The notes under the pieces were generated by a model. That model ran no database searches. It had not been told where the DNA came from and saw only the letters and a list, made by a program, of their open reading frames with translations. Positions 54,366 through 62,768 of a DNA stretch of 64,000 nucleotides are shown here, piece after piece; the first letter of the stretch is position 1, and each line of letters opens with the position of its first letter. The position numbers were made by a program, and so were the translations under genes. This DNA is from an uncultured Victivallales bacterium (GTDB lineage Bacteria; Verrucomicrobiota; Lentisphaeria; Oligosphaerales; JAFGRS01), in the NCBI GenBank assembly GCA_903837355.1, contig CAILUI010000452.1, positions 62,001-126,000 of the forward strand. The letters are read 5' to 3'.

Positions 54366-54752
54366 ATGGAAGACGACGCCGATCGCCAGGGCCTGGAGGA
54401 GCGTCTGGACAGGATCGAGACGCAAACGCGCCAGACCCGACTGCTGCTGGTCCTGCTTCTCGTCATCGTCGTCGTCGGCCTGCCGGGAATGGTGTCGACC
54501 ATCTTCTATGTCGGCAAGGCAACGCTGCTGATGCTGGCTGCGGTCAGCGTCATCTGCGTCGGTCTCTATCTCCTCGACTGGGTGCTGCTGCGGCGGTTGC
54601 GGGCGAAGCGCGAGAAGCAGATGGAGCGCGAGATCCTGGACCGCTTCCACAGTTCCCGAGCGGCAGACGGCACGTGTGAAGGGCCCGCCGGCCCCGTGCC
54701 CCGGCCGGCGGACCGTGAACCGGGGGCCACTCAGCCCAGGGCGGAGACGTAG
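54366..54752 (+). CDS. Small membrane protein with N-terminal coiled coil
   Basis: ATG 54366 opens a 128-residue protein. A charged helix (LEERLDRIETQTRQTR) is followed by two membrane segments (LLLVLLLVIVVVGLPGMV and LLMLAAVSVICVGLYLLDW), a basic helix (RRLRAKREKQMEREIL) and a disordered tail. The family is not known to me. The last nine codons (54726-54752) read through the antisense strand of a duplicated paaK-like fragment, so the present stop codon is supplied by that insertion. The original C-terminus may have been different. Confidence 0.65.
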   Translation: MEDDADRQGLEERLDRIETQTRQTRLLLVLLLVIVVVGLPGMVSTIFYVGKATLLMLAAVSVICVGLYLLDWVLLRRLRAKREKQMEREILDRFHSSRAADGTCEGPAGPVPRPADREPGATQPRAET

Positions 54753-54887
54753 CGGACCTGCGCCTGGACGTCCAGGCGAGCGCCCGGGCGCAGTGCGATA
54801 CCGCTGCGCCCGCAGGCACACTCGAGACGTTCAGCGCTGCAGGCCAGATGGGTGCCGTAGCGCAGTAGCGGCATCGCCTCCCGGCAC
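54726..54887 (-). pseudogene. Truncated and internally deleted copy of the paaK-like gene
   Basis: The minus strand encodes CREAMPLLRYGTHLACSAER, then LECACGRSGIALRPGARLD, joined directly to QAQVRYVSALG. These match the paaK-like protein at 56330-57508 almost exactly, but about 205 bases between (equivalent to 56370-56586) are missing at a GGCGAGC-type short repeat. The rest of the gene upstream of CREAMP is absent. An ATG at 54934 opens a short frame but cannot make a working enzyme. The copy lies about 1.6 kb from the full gene, on the same strand. Confidence 0.85.
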
Positions 54888-54945
54888 GATGCATCCCCTG
54901 AAGGTTGTGAATGGCTCTGGTAAAGCTCACTCATATCGAGTCCTC

Positions 54946-54969
54946 CTGTTTCGCAGACTGACGCATAGC
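54946..54969. repeat. 24-base repeat, copy 2 (first copy at 6001)
   Basis: It differs from 6001-6024 at one base. It lies 58 bases beyond the paaK-like fragment and at the left edge of the second BrnTA patch. A partial third copy, GGACGCATAGC, is at 55052-55062. Confidence 0.6.
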
Positions 54970-55602
54970 CCAGCCCCAGAGGGGCACCTCCTACGCAGCA
55001 AACGTCCGTCCTAGGCTGATTATTATCTGTATGTAAGCGAAAAGCCCGATTGGACGCATAGCCCGGCTACGGCGGGGTTCTGCGACAACCAGACCACGCG
55101 GCTGCGACGGTGCGCTGGCCTGAGAACGGCACGACTGGCGTCCCACAAGTCTATTGTGTCGATTGCGTTACGCATGGATCAGAGCAGGCGCATGGCCAAA
55201 CCCGTGCATGCGTGGTACAGCGCCGCCAGACGGGCTGGGCGGTGCCTCGGGCCTTGCCTGCCCGAGTTTCGCGATTGGCGGCCCATATAGCGTTCGGGAC
55301 GATGATGATGCCAGAGAATGGCGCCGGCCGAAGGCAAACGGGTCCGGTTCCCATCCGTGGCCTCCGTGCTATCCGTGGTCAAACACTCCGGATCCAGAAC
55401 CTGATGAACCACGGATGACACGGAGAACACGGGTAAGGCAAGGGCAAGAGGACAGCACCTTGTGGGAAGGACTGAGGTATCGGCCCTTGGCAGGCCTCGG
55501 CACAGAGAAGAGGAAGCCCGAACCAACGGGTGGTGTGGACACTCGTACCTCGGGCCTCACCCCCCCACGTTACCCCGGAATGACCCGACCAGCCTTCTGC
55601 CC
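54970..55602. other. Gene-free stretch with repeat remnants
   Basis: About 630 bases without a supported gene; all frames are short and lack ribosome sites. It contains the partial repeat at 55052-55062. It also contains an inverted repeat: CTCCGTGCTATCCGTGGT (55362-55379) against ACCACGGATGACACGGAG (55408-55425), 16 of 18 pairing. Sequences of the ACCACGGAT...CACGGA type are common dispersed repeats in several environmental phyla. A lone GTTCGGG at 55292-55298 resembles a cassette edge but lacks a partner. Confidence 0.5.
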
Positions 55603-55631
55603 TTGCACCGCGGTCGGCATGTAGTTACATT
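55603..55631 (+). promoter_or_regulatory. Promoter of the second BrnT pair
   Basis: TTGCAC (55603-55608), a 17-base spacer and TACATT (55626-55631) form a good sigma-70 promoter. The ATG of brnT at 55637 lies where transcription should begin, so the mRNA is probably leaderless. Confidence 0.5.
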
Positions 55632-55636
55632 GTGTC

Positions 55637-55912
55637 ATGACATTCGAATGGGATGAAGCCAAACGCCGGGCGAATGTCCAGAAGCACGGGATCGACTTCG
55701 CCCGTGTCGTCGAAGTCTTTGGTGGTCTGACCGCCACGATGGAGGATGACCGGCATCGCTATGGCGAGCAACGCTTCGTCACGCTGGGCCTGCTCAGCGG
55801 CCGGGTTGTAGTCGTAGTGCACACAGAGCGCGAGGACCGAGTCCGTGTCATCTCGGTTCGGAAGGCAACCAGCAATGAACAGCAACTCTACTACTCAGAA
55901 ACCCGAAACTGA
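55637..55912 (+). CDS. brnT: BrnT family toxin (second copy)
   Basis: The 91-residue toxin begins MTFEWDEAKRRANVQKHGIDF, a textbook BrnT start (FEWDEAKRRANVQKHGIDF), with ARVVEVFGG after it. RYGEQRFVTLGLLSGRVVVVV and the RNase-core end VRVISVRKATSNEQQLYYS complete the fold. It is a different subtype from the 7310 copy: shorter, with the classic WDxxKxxxNxxKHG motif. It overlaps the antitoxin start by 38 bases. No ribosome binding site is seen, in agreement with the leaderless promoter just upstream. Confidence 0.93.
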   Translation: MTFEWDEAKRRANVQKHGIDFARVVEVFGGLTATMEDDRHRYGEQRFVTLGLLSGRVVVVVHTEREDRVRVISVRKATSNEQQLYYSETRN

Positions 55913-56201
55913 CTGGGAACGCGTGGATGCCATGGCGGACGAGGATATCGATCTCTCCGAATGTGATGAGATCACCCCAGAGAGGTTCGCCAAGGCTGTT
56001 GTTCGGCGGGGTCTCGAACCCGTGCGCCGCAAAGCGCAGGTCACTCTGCGCCTGGACTCAGACGTTATCGGCTGGTTCAAGAACGGCGGGCGAGGTTACC
56101 AGACCCGCATCAACTCCCTCTTGCGCGCCTACGTTGACCAACAGCGTCATCACGAAGCCCGCGGGAAGAGACCCGGACGGGTAACCAGCCAGCCGACCTG
56201 A
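55875..56201 (+). CDS. brnA: BrnA-type antitoxin (second copy)
   Basis: ATG 55875 lies inside the toxin gene, with a 38-base overlap. The 108-residue protein has the BrnA pattern: ADEDIDLSECDEITPERFAKAVVR, broken here as DEDIDLSECDEITPERFAKA, followed by RKAQVTLRLDSDVIGWFKNGGRG and YQTRINSLLRAYVDQQ, the ribbon-helix-helix DNA-binding end. It should repress the operon and bind BrnT. It stops two bases before an attC-like sequence, as does the 7612 copy. Confidence 0.92.
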   Translation: MNSNSTTQKPETDWERVDAMADEDIDLSECDEITPERFAKAVVRRGLEPVRRKAQVTLRLDSDVIGWFKNGGRGYQTRINSLLRAYVDQQRHHEARGKRPGRVTSQPT

Positions 56202-56203
56202 CC

Positions 56204-56262
56204 GCCGAACTGCGGTCGCTGCGCTCCTGCGGTCTGGCTGCAGGTCACTGGTGACGTTCGGC
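56204..56262 (+). other. attC-like sequence 4 after the second BrnTA pair
   Basis: GCCGAAC (56204-56210) and GTTCGGC (56256-56262) are perfect complements, and the 59-base span is typical of attC. The internal L-box pairing is poor, so this could be a chance inverted repeat. Its R'' equals that of attC-like site 3, which also follows a BrnT pair. Confidence 0.35.
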
Positions 56263-56329
56263 ACCTCCCCACCCATGGACGGAGCGGCCGGCCCCTGTAC
56301 CGGCTGAAGCGCACGGGGCAGCGAGCCAC

Positions 56330-57508
56330 TCAGCCCAGGGCCGAGACGTAGCGGACCTTGGCCTGGATGGCAAGGCGAGCCATGAACTCGGCCTCGATCT
56401 CGGTGCGCAGGTTGGCCAGGATTCGCATCTGGTCGCCAAAGAACTCGCGTGACACGGCGATATCGATAACTACGCCGCGCTCGGAGATATCGAGGCGGAA
56501 GGGCTGACCCGCTGCCCGCGTCTTGGCCAGCACCTGGGCGATCTGGGCTTCATAGACCGGCATTTCGTTGATGCGGAGTTGGCCATCCAGGCGAGCGCCC
56601 GGGCGCAGTGCGATACCGGTGCGCCCGCAGGCACACTCGAGACGTTCGGCACTGCAGGCCAGACGGGTGCGGTAGCGCAGTAGCGGCATCGCCTCCCGGC
56701 ACAGAGTGGTGACCACAAGCTCGCCGTTGTCGATCTCGACGAGGAAGTGGTCCTCGTTGGTGTGCAGATGGCCATACTCGCACTCGACGCACAGTCCTGG
56801 GTCCATGATCTCGGGGATGCCGAAGGTGCAGCGGACTCCGGCGAAGAGCCCCACGCCGATCTCGCCTTTCAGCCGCGCGTCGATGGGACGGCTGAGCAGC
56901 ACGTTGCGCAAGTGCAGGGATTGCGGGTCGATGCGGCGGGCGGCGAGCAAGGCCACGAGTTCGATGGCGTTGGTGGGGGTCGTGATCAGAACCGTCGTAC
57001 GGTAGTTGCGCAACACCTCGAGCTGGTATTCGATATGGACCGGGTCCTCCGGGATGACCGGGGCGCCGATCTGCTCGGCGGCGGTGACATAGCCGAAAGA
57101 CTGTTCGAAGACGCCCGACTCAAAGCAGATCTGCACCACATCGTTGGGGGTGACACCGGCTGACACGAGTTGGCGGGCGGCGAGCCGGCCCCAATGCCGG
57201 AGGTCGTTCGTGGTGTAGCCCAGGACCAGGGGCCGGCCATCGGGTCCGACCGTCGAGTGCAAGCGTTTGACTTCCCGCAGCGGCAGCGCAAACATGCCAT
57301 AGGGAAAGGCATCGATCAGGTCGGCGGGGGTCGTGAACGGGAGCCGGCGGAAGTCGTCCAGGCTGGTGACTTGGGCGTCGCCGAGCTGTTCCCGGTAGCG
57401 CCGGACGTTGCGCTTCAGGCGGGCCAGGAGCGCCTGCAGGCGTTCCAGTTGGACCTGCTCCAGAAGCGCGGGGCGCATGGCTTCGTTCTTGGCGTCAAAA
57501 GCAGTCAT
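56330..57508 (-). CDS. Phenylacetate-CoA-ligase-like protein with degraded adenylation motifs
   Basis: A 392-residue PaaK homolog (family about 430) at the end of the liv operon, overlapping livF by four bases. The overall fold is clear: LVLGYTTNDLRHWGRLAARQ, TTPTNAIELVALL, DHFLVEIDNGELVVTTL and the CACGR knuckle. Key motifs are altered. The P-loop SSGTTGxP reads STVGPDGRP. The GLTE strand reads GIPEIMDPG. YRTRD reads YRTRL and loses its aspartate. GRSDDML...RGVNVFP reads GARLDGQLRINEMPVYE. Activation of an acid to its CoA ester is therefore doubtful; it may bind a ligand or acyl group without catalysis. Confidence 0.88.
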   Translation of the reverse strand: MTAFDAKNEAMRPALLEQVQLERLQALLARLKRNVRRYREQLGDAQVTSLDDFRRLPFTTPADLIDAFPYGMFALPLREVKRLHSTVGPDGRPLVLGYTTNDLRHWGRLAARQLVSAGVTPNDVVQICFESGVFEQSFGYVTAAEQIGAPVIPEDPVHIEYQLEVLRNYRTTVLITTPTNAIELVALLAARRIDPQSLHLRNVLLSRPIDARLKGEIGVGLFAGVRCTFGIPEIMDPGLCVECEYGHLHTNEDHFLVEIDNGELVVTTLCREAMPLLRYRTRLACSAERLECACGRTGIALRPGARLDGQLRINEMPVYEAQIAQVLAKTRAAGQPFRLDISERGVVIDIAVSREFFGDQMRILANLRTEIEAEFMARLAIQAKVRYVSALG

Positions 57509-58221
57509 TCCCAGACCTCCCGGTAGCCCTTGCCCAGGTAGGCGCGTTTGACTTCAGGGTTCTCGCGGAGGGCCTCGCCCGTGCCCTCCAGGATCACTTC
57601 GCCGGTTTCGAGGACGTAACCCCGATCGGCAATGCCGAGGGCGGCCACGGCATTCTGTTCGACGATAAAGACGGTGACGCCCTGACTGCGCAGGCCGCGC
57701 ACGATGTCGAAGACGTCCTTGACGATCAGGGGCGCGAGCCCCATCGACGGCTCATCGAGCAGCAGGATCCGCGGCCTGCCGACCAGGGCGCGGGCGATGG
57801 CCAGCATCTGCTGCTCGCCGCCGGAGAGGGTCCCGGCGATCTGCCGTTGGCGTTCGTGCAAGCGAGGGAAGCGCTCGAGTACGCGGTCGATGGCCAATTG
57901 CCGGTCGCGGTTGCGGTAACCGCCGACGATCAGGTTGTCGAGCACGCTCATATCGGCGAAGATGCCGCGCCCCTCCGGGACCAGCACCAGTCCGCGTGAG
58001 ACCCCGCGCCAGGCGGGCGTGCCGGTGATGTCGCTGCCGTCGAGATGGATGGAGCCGGCCCACAGCGGCAGCAGTCCGGCAATGGCCTTGAGCAGCGAGG
58101 TCTTGCCGGCGCCGTTGGCGCCGATCAGGCTGACGATTTCGCCCTGCTCGACATGCAGGCTGACGCCTTTGATGACCGCCAGGCTGCCATAGCCACAGCG
58201 CATGTTTCTAATGCTCAGCAC
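57505..58221 (-). CDS. livF: Branched-chain amino acid ABC transporter ATPase LivF
   Basis: A 238-residue ABC ATPase of the LivF type. Walker A is GANGAGKTSLL, the signature is GTLSGGEQQMLAIARALVG, and Walker B is ILLLDEPSMGLAPL, followed by the switch histidine region (IVEQN). The LivF-specific end GTGEALRENPEVKRAYLGKG is present. It powers uptake by the LivH/LivM pore. It overlaps livG by 14 bases upstream and the paaK-like gene by four bases downstream, so the operon is tightly coupled. Confidence 0.97.
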   Translation of the reverse strand: MLSIRNMRCGYGSLAVIKGVSLHVEQGEIVSLIGANGAGKTSLLKAIAGLLPLWAGSIHLDGSDITGTPAWRGVSRGLVLVPEGRGIFADMSVLDNLIVGGYRNRDRQLAIDRVLERFPRLHERQRQIAGTLSGGEQQMLAIARALVGRPRILLLDEPSMGLAPLIVKDVFDIVRGLRSQGVTVFIVEQNAVAALGIADRGYVLETGEVILEGTGEALRENPEVKRAYLGKGYREVWE

Positions 58222-59053
58222 TGCCGAAGTCCCCTCCGAGGTAGATCGAGATCACCTGCGGGTCGTTGCGGATGGTGGCGGGGTCGCCGTCGGCAATGGG
58301 TTCGCCATAGCTGAGCACCAGAATACTGTCGGATATCTCCATCACCAGCGACATGTCGTGCTCCACCAGCAGGATGGTGACGCCCTGGTCGCGAATCCGC
58401 CGGATGACCTGGGCCAGATCCTCGGTTTCCTTGGTGTTCAGGCCGCTGGCGGGTTCGTCCAGCAGCAGCAGCGTCGGCTCCGTGGCCAGGGCGCGGGCCA
58501 GCTCCACCAGGCGGCGTTGCCCGAAGGAGAGGCTGGCGATGGTGCTGGCGGCGCGGTCTGGCAGCCCGACGAACTCCAGCATCGCGGTCGCAGCGCTGCG
58601 CACGGCGCGCTCCTCGCGCCGGTAGAGAGGCGTACGCAGGACGGCGGACAGGACGCCGGCGCGGGTCCGACAGTGGCGCCCCACCATGACGTTCTCGCCG
58701 ACGGTCATGTTCGGGAAGAGGCTGAGATTCTGGAAGGTCCGCGAGATGCCGCGCTGGGCAATCTGGTAGGGCCGCAGGCCGAGGATGCTCTCGCCGCGGT
58801 AACGCACCTCGCCGGTATCGGGGGTCAGCAACCCGGAAATGGCGTTGAAAAGGGTCGTCTTGCCGGCGCCATTGGGCCCGATAACGGCCTTGATCTGGCC
58901 GGGCAGGACCCCGAAAGACACGCCCTTGAGCGCGGCCACGCCGCCGAAAGACCGCGCCACCCCGCGCACGTCGAGCAGCGGCGCTGCGCTCGCCGGAGTG
59001 CTGTCGGCGCGGAGTTCCATGCAGGCGACGGATTGTGGTGTGTCAGGTGACAT
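58208..59053 (-). CDS. livG: Branched-chain amino acid ABC transporter ATPase LivG
   Basis: A 281-residue ATPase, slightly longer than LivF as usual. Walker A is GPNGAGKTTLF, the signature is SLSFGQRRLVELARALA (SFGQ in place of SGGQ, normal for LivG), and Walker B is LLLLDEPASGL. The LivG motif RTFQNLSLFPNMTV is present, and VLSYGEPIADGDP is near the end. ATG 59053 has a weak ribosome site and is ten bases after the livM stop; ATG 59020 is possible. It pairs with LivF to drive transport. Confidence 0.97.
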   Translation of the reverse strand: MSPDTPQSVACMELRADSTPASAAPLLDVRGVARSFGGVAALKGVSFGVLPGQIKAVIGPNGAGKTTLFNAISGLLTPDTGEVRYRGESILGLRPYQIAQRGISRTFQNLSLFPNMTVGENVMVGRHCRTRAGVLSAVLRTPLYRREERAVRSAATAMLEFVGLPDRAASTIASLSFGQRRLVELARALATEPTLLLLDEPASGLNTKETEDLAQVIRRIRDQGVTILLVEHDMSLVMEISDSILVLSYGEPIADGDPATIRNDPQVISIYLGGDFGSAEH

Positions 59054-59063
59054 GGCTGCCAGG

Positions 59064-60140
59064 CTAGCGCGCAGGTTTCAGGGGTGAGCGCCGGAACAGG
59101 CGCGCGAGCAGGGCGCCCAGCGGCTTGAGCGGACCGTCGGGGGCCAGGGACATGATCAGGATCAGCAGGGCGCCAAAGACAGCATGGTCGAAAGTGCCAA
59201 AGCAACCGCGCAACGACAGGAAGGTCAGACCCGCACCCAGGATCAGAGCACCCCAGGCATTGGCCATGCCGCCCACGGCCACCAAGGCCACATAGCGCAC
59301 CGACTTCATGACGCCCGCTTCCGAAGGGTCGATGCCACCGTTGTAGTGGGTGAACAGACAGCCGGCCAGGGCCGCGATGGTCGCACTGAGCACGAAAGCC
59401 ATGAGTTTGTAGCCGGCCGTATTGACACCCATGGCATTGGCGGCGCGCTCGCCGTCGTGGATGCTGCGCAGGGCGCGGCCGACGCGGGAGCGGGTCAGGT
59501 TCAGGATCAGCAGCAGCACGCCCAGTGCCGCTCCCCAGGCAAGGTAGTAGTTCGCCAGTCGCTGCTCGCGCCCGCCGCAGACCTCCAGGCCGGGGAGGAT
59601 CCGCCAGGGTGGCACCGAGACGATCCCATCGACGCCGCCCAGCGCCTCGGTGCCCAGCAGGAGGCGGTACACGATCAGACCGAAGCCGAGGGTGCCCATC
59701 GCCAGATACTGCCCCTTCAGGCGTAGTGCGGGGAAGCCGAGGGCGAGGGCGACCACCGCTGTGAGGCACAGCGCGGCCAGGCAGGCCAGCCACGGGGAGA
59801 GCGCCATGGTCTGGGCGCCGTAGAGGTCCTGGCGTGGCGTGAGGAGGCCGAGTTGGAGCAGAGCATCCCGCAAGCCGGCCGGGAGGGCCGCGCCGAGGTT
59901 ACGCGTGGTCAGGAAGGCGCTGGTGTAGCCACCGATGGCGAAGAAGGCGCCATGGCCAAGGGAGATCTGGCCCGCGTAGCCCATGACCAGGCACAGCCCC
60001 ATGACGACGATGGCATAGTAGGCCGCCATGCTGAGTTGGGTCAGGTAGAAGGGTTTCCCCAGGGCTGCCGTCAGCAACTGCACGGCCACCACCAGCACTG
60101 CCAGGGCGGCCACTCCGACGCTCGGCGCTCGGCGCTCCAT
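59064..60140 (-). CDS. livM: Branched-chain amino acid ABC transporter permease LivM
   Basis: A 358-residue inner-membrane permease with about ten membrane helices. Family motifs are MGLCLVMGYAGQISLGHGAFFAIGGYTSAF, seen here as LVMGYAGQISLGHGAFFAIG. GKVL-type coupling occurs as LGFGLIVYRLLLGTEALGG, with the EAA-like loop SRVGRALRSIHDGERAANAMGVN, which contacts the ATPases. The start ATG 60140 overlaps the livH stop by one base. Basic C-terminal tail. Confidence 0.96.
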   Translation of the reverse strand: MERRAPSVGVAALAVLVVAVQLLTAALGKPFYLTQLSMAAYYAIVVMGLCLVMGYAGQISLGHGAFFAIGGYTSAFLTTRNLGAALPAGLRDALLQLGLLTPRQDLYGAQTMALSPWLACLAALCLTAVVALALGFPALRLKGQYLAMGTLGFGLIVYRLLLGTEALGGVDGIVSVPPWRILPGLEVCGGREQRLANYYLAWGAALGVLLLILNLTRSRVGRALRSIHDGERAANAMGVNTAGYKLMAFVLSATIAALAGCLFTHYNGGIDPSEAGVMKSVRYVALVAVGGMANAWGALILGAGLTFLSLRGCFGTFDHAVFGALLILIMSLAPDGPLKPLGALLARLFRRSPLKPAR

Positions 60141-61027
60141 CAGAACTCCCTCGACGAGGTGCCGACTTCGGCGGCGCCGAAGAGCCCGTGCGGCCGCACA
60201 AACAGGACCACGATGAGGATGGCAAACGCCACCGCGTCCTTGTACGCCGAAGGCAGGATCGCGACGCTGCAGGACTCAGCGAGGCCGACCGCCAGCCCGG
60301 CCAGCAGGGCCCCGTTCTGGTTGCCGAGTCCGCCCAGAATGGCAGCCGCGAAGCCCTTGACGGCGAGGCCGGTACCCATCTCGTAGTGGGTCATGGTGAT
60401 GGGTGACATCACGCAGCCGGCGAGAGCCCCGAGTCCGGCGCTCAGGGCAAAGGCCAGCGTGCGCATCAGCGTCGCATCGATGCCCATCAGCAGCGCGGCC
60501 TCGCGGTTGGAGGCACAGGCGCGCATGGCCTTGCCGGTGATGGTGTAGTGGAAGTACAGATTCAGCCCCAGGACCGCCAGGCCGAGGGTGCCCAGGACCC
60601 ACAGAACCTGCGGCGACAGGCTGGCGCCGAGGATGTGCAGAGAGGAGACCTCGTTGCCGGTGAAGTAAGGCAGTGAGCGCACCTGCTCGTCCCAGAGGTG
60701 CAGCGCCCCTTCCTGAATGACGATGGAGAGGCCGATGGTGATGATGATCATCTGCAACACGCTGGGGCGGTGCAGGCGGCGAAAGAAGACGGTCTCCAGC
60801 AAAGCCCCGATGGCGCTGACAATCACGACCGCGGCCACCACGGCAAGCGGCAGGGGGAGGACCCGCAGCAGGCTGACCGCCACCATGCCGCCCAGCATGA
60901 CAAACTCGCCCTGAGCGAAGTTGATCACACCCGTGGTGCTGTAGATAATGTTGAAGCCGATGGCCACGATGGCGTAGATGCTGCCCACCGTGATACCCGA
61001 GAAGATGAACTGCAACGCCTGTGACAC
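60140..61027 (-). CDS. livH: Branched-chain amino acid ABC transporter permease LivH
   Basis: GTG 61027 starts a 295-residue permease 37 bases after the livK stop; the longer ATG 61093 frame would overlap livK by 29 bases. About eight membrane helices are predicted, starting ALQFIFSGITVGSIYAIVAI. The family block GVINFAQGEFVMLGGMVAV is present, along with the EAA-like loop MRACASNREAALLMGIDAT and the closing GFAAAILGGLGNQNGALLAG. It forms the pore with LivM. Confidence 0.96.
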   Translation of the reverse strand: MSQALQFIFSGITVGSIYAIVAIGFNIIYSTTGVINFAQGEFVMLGGMVAVSLLRVLPLPLAVVAAVVIVSAIGALLETVFFRRLHRPSVLQMIIITIGLSIVIQEGALHLWDEQVRSLPYFTGNEVSSLHILGASLSPQVLWVLGTLGLAVLGLNLYFHYTITGKAMRACASNREAALLMGIDATLMRTLAFALSAGLGALAGCVMSPITMTHYEMGTGLAVKGFAAAILGGLGNQNGALLAGLAVGLAESCSVAILPSAYKDAVAFAILIVVLFVRPHGLFGAAEVGTSSREF

Positions 61028-61064
61028 GTGGTACGGCCCCGTCGCAACGTCAGCGGGAGTGCAG

Positions 61065-62204
61065 TCACTTCGCCGCGGGCACGAACTTCCCACCGCGAAC
61101 GGTGATCATCTCGAAGGCGTCGAGGCCAAGGCCGTTGTGGTCGGTCGGCGTGAAGTTGAACACCCCGGCCGTGCCGACGAACTGCATGGACTCGATGGCG
61201 GCACGGACCTTCTCGCGGTCGGCACCCGCCTTCTCGACGGCCTTGACCGCGATCATCATGGCGTCGTAGGCGTGACCGCCGAAGGTGCTGACCGGCTCCT
61301 TGTAGGCGGCCTCGTAGTCCTGCTTGAACTGCATGAGCACGGCCTTCTGCGGATGGGCCTCGGGCAGCCCGTCAACCACCAGCAAGCGGCCGGCGGGGAA
61401 GAGGATCCCCTCGGCGGCGACGCCGGCCTGCTCGACGTACTTGATGTTGCCGAAGCCGTGGCTCTGGAAGAGCTGCATGTCCATGCCGAGCTGCTTCATG
61501 TTCTTGGCGACGATGGACTGGGCTGGCACGATGGACCAGTTGATCACGGCCTGAACGTCCCTGGCCTTGACCTTGGTGAGGATGTCGGAGAGGTCTGTGG
61601 CGGCCTTGTCGTAGACTTCGCTGATGACGATCTCAATGCCCGCCTTCGGCGCCAGCTCCTCGACCTGCTTCTTGCCGGCGCTGCCGAAACCGGTGTTGTC
61701 GGTGACCAGTCCAGCCTTGGTCAGCCCTTTGGCCTTCATCGTGTTGAAGATCCACGTGGCCGCCTGGCTATCACTCTGCGGGGTCTTGAAGACATACTTG
61801 GCCACCGGGTTGACAATCACTTCGGCGGCAGCGCAGGAGAGGAGGACCATCTTGTTCTTCTCGCACAGATCCTTGATCTGCATCGTTTCGCCGCTGGTGG
61901 AAGGGCCGATGATGGCCAGAACGTTGTCCTCTTCGATCAACTGCTTGGCAAACGACACCGCCGTGGCCGGGTCGCCTTTGGTGTCCTTGACGATGAGCTT
62001 GATCTGAGCACCGTTGATGCCGCCCTTGGCGTTGATCTTGTCGGCCAGCATCTGCGCCGTTTTCGCCTCGGGCGCGCCCAGGAAGGAGGCCGGACCGGTG
62101 ACCGCGAACAGAGCTCCGATCTTGATCGGCTCAGCGGCGCTCAGACCCACCAGCCCCAGCAGCATCAGGGCGACTCCGCAGCAGACTGTCGTGACGCGTT
62201 TCAT
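61065..62204 (-). CDS. livK: Branched-chain amino acid-type ABC transporter substrate-binding protein
   Basis: ATG 62204 follows AAGGAG. The 379-residue protein has a signal peptide (VTTVCCGVALMLLGLVGLSA). It has the Peripla_BP_6 fold: IKIGALFAVTGPASFLGAPE, DTKGDPATAVSFAKQLIEED, LAIIGPSTSGETMQIKDLCE, and ATWIFNTMKAKGLTKAGLVTD in the second lobe. The ligand may be a branched-chain amino acid, an amide or an aromatic acid; the paaK-like gene in the operon leaves the last possible. It is the first gene of the liv operon. The 283 bases upstream (62205-62487) show no gene. Confidence 0.96.
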   Translation of the reverse strand: MKRVTTVCCGVALMLLGLVGLSAAEPIKIGALFAVTGPASFLGAPEAKTAQMLADKINAKGGINGAQIKLIVKDTKGDPATAVSFAKQLIEEDNVLAIIGPSTSGETMQIKDLCEKNKMVLLSCAAAEVIVNPVAKYVFKTPQSDSQAATWIFNTMKAKGLTKAGLVTDNTGFGSAGKKQVEELAPKAGIEIVISEVYDKAATDLSDILTKVKARDVQAVINWSIVPAQSIVAKNMKQLGMDMQLFQSHGFGNIKYVEQAGVAAEGILFPAGRLLVVDGLPEAHPQKAVLMQFKQDYEAAYKEPVSTFGGHAYDAMMIAVKAVEKAGADREKVRAAIESMQFVGTAGVFNFTPTDHNGLGLDAFEMITVRGGKFVPAAK

Positions 62205-62487
62205 GACTCCGGACTCCTTGTTATGGCCTCGGACACGCTACGATCAAGCCCCCATGGGGGCCCGTTTCCCGGCCGTCGCAACCACGCCGTAACTCACCAC
62301 CGGCCACGGCACTGCCACCCCATCCGGGGGCGACACCCACCGTAACTGGCTGGAGCCTATTCAACTACTATAGCTTACCTTGTGTTCGGCCGCATGCAAG
62401 GCTTGCGCCCGGCCAACTCCGGAAGCTTCGGAGATGGCCTGTCGGAGCTGTATGGTATCGACACGCTATTCCCAGAAAGGCAGACCG

Positions 62488-62751
62488 ATGAAACGCTTTG
62501 ATGAACTATTCGCCGAACTGCGGGCAAAGGCGACCCGCGGTGATCCGACGTCGGGCACGGTGCAGGAGCTTGCCAAAGGCAGGCACTTCATCGGCAAGAA
62601 GATTCTCGAGGAGGCCGGCGAGGTGTGGATGGCGGCCGAACACGAGAGCAAGGAGAGAACAGCCGAGGAGATCTCCCAACTCCTCTACCACGTACAGGTC
62701 ATGATGCTGGCCTGTGAGATCAGTCTCGAGGAGGTCTACGAACACCTGTGA
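62488..62751 (+). CDS. hisE: Phosphoribosyl-ATP pyrophosphatase
   Basis: ATG 62488 lies after AAAGG. The 87-residue protein hydrolyses PR-ATP to PR-AMP in step two of histidine synthesis. The MazG-like helical motifs are clear: [22 protein letters not shown], seen here as [19 protein letters not shown], then [19 protein letters not shown] and the [16 protein letters not shown] helix with the metal-binding acids. It stands alone and is not fused to hisI. No other his gene is in the window. Confidence 0.95.
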   Translation: MKRFDELFAELRAKATRGDPTSGTVQELAKGRHFIGKKILEEAGEVWMAAEHESKERTAEEISQLLYHVQVMMLACEISLEEVYEHL

Positions 62752-62768
62752 TGCATGCAGGGAATCGC

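Noticed and set aside
55255-55298. CCCGAG...GTTCGGG as a possible 5' attC for the second BrnTA pair
   Set aside because: The left box does not match RYYYAAC and the span is only 44 bases.
55110-55624. Overlapping short frames on both strands
   Set aside because: None has a start with ribosome site or a recognisable pattern; the region is repeat-laden and looks non-coding.
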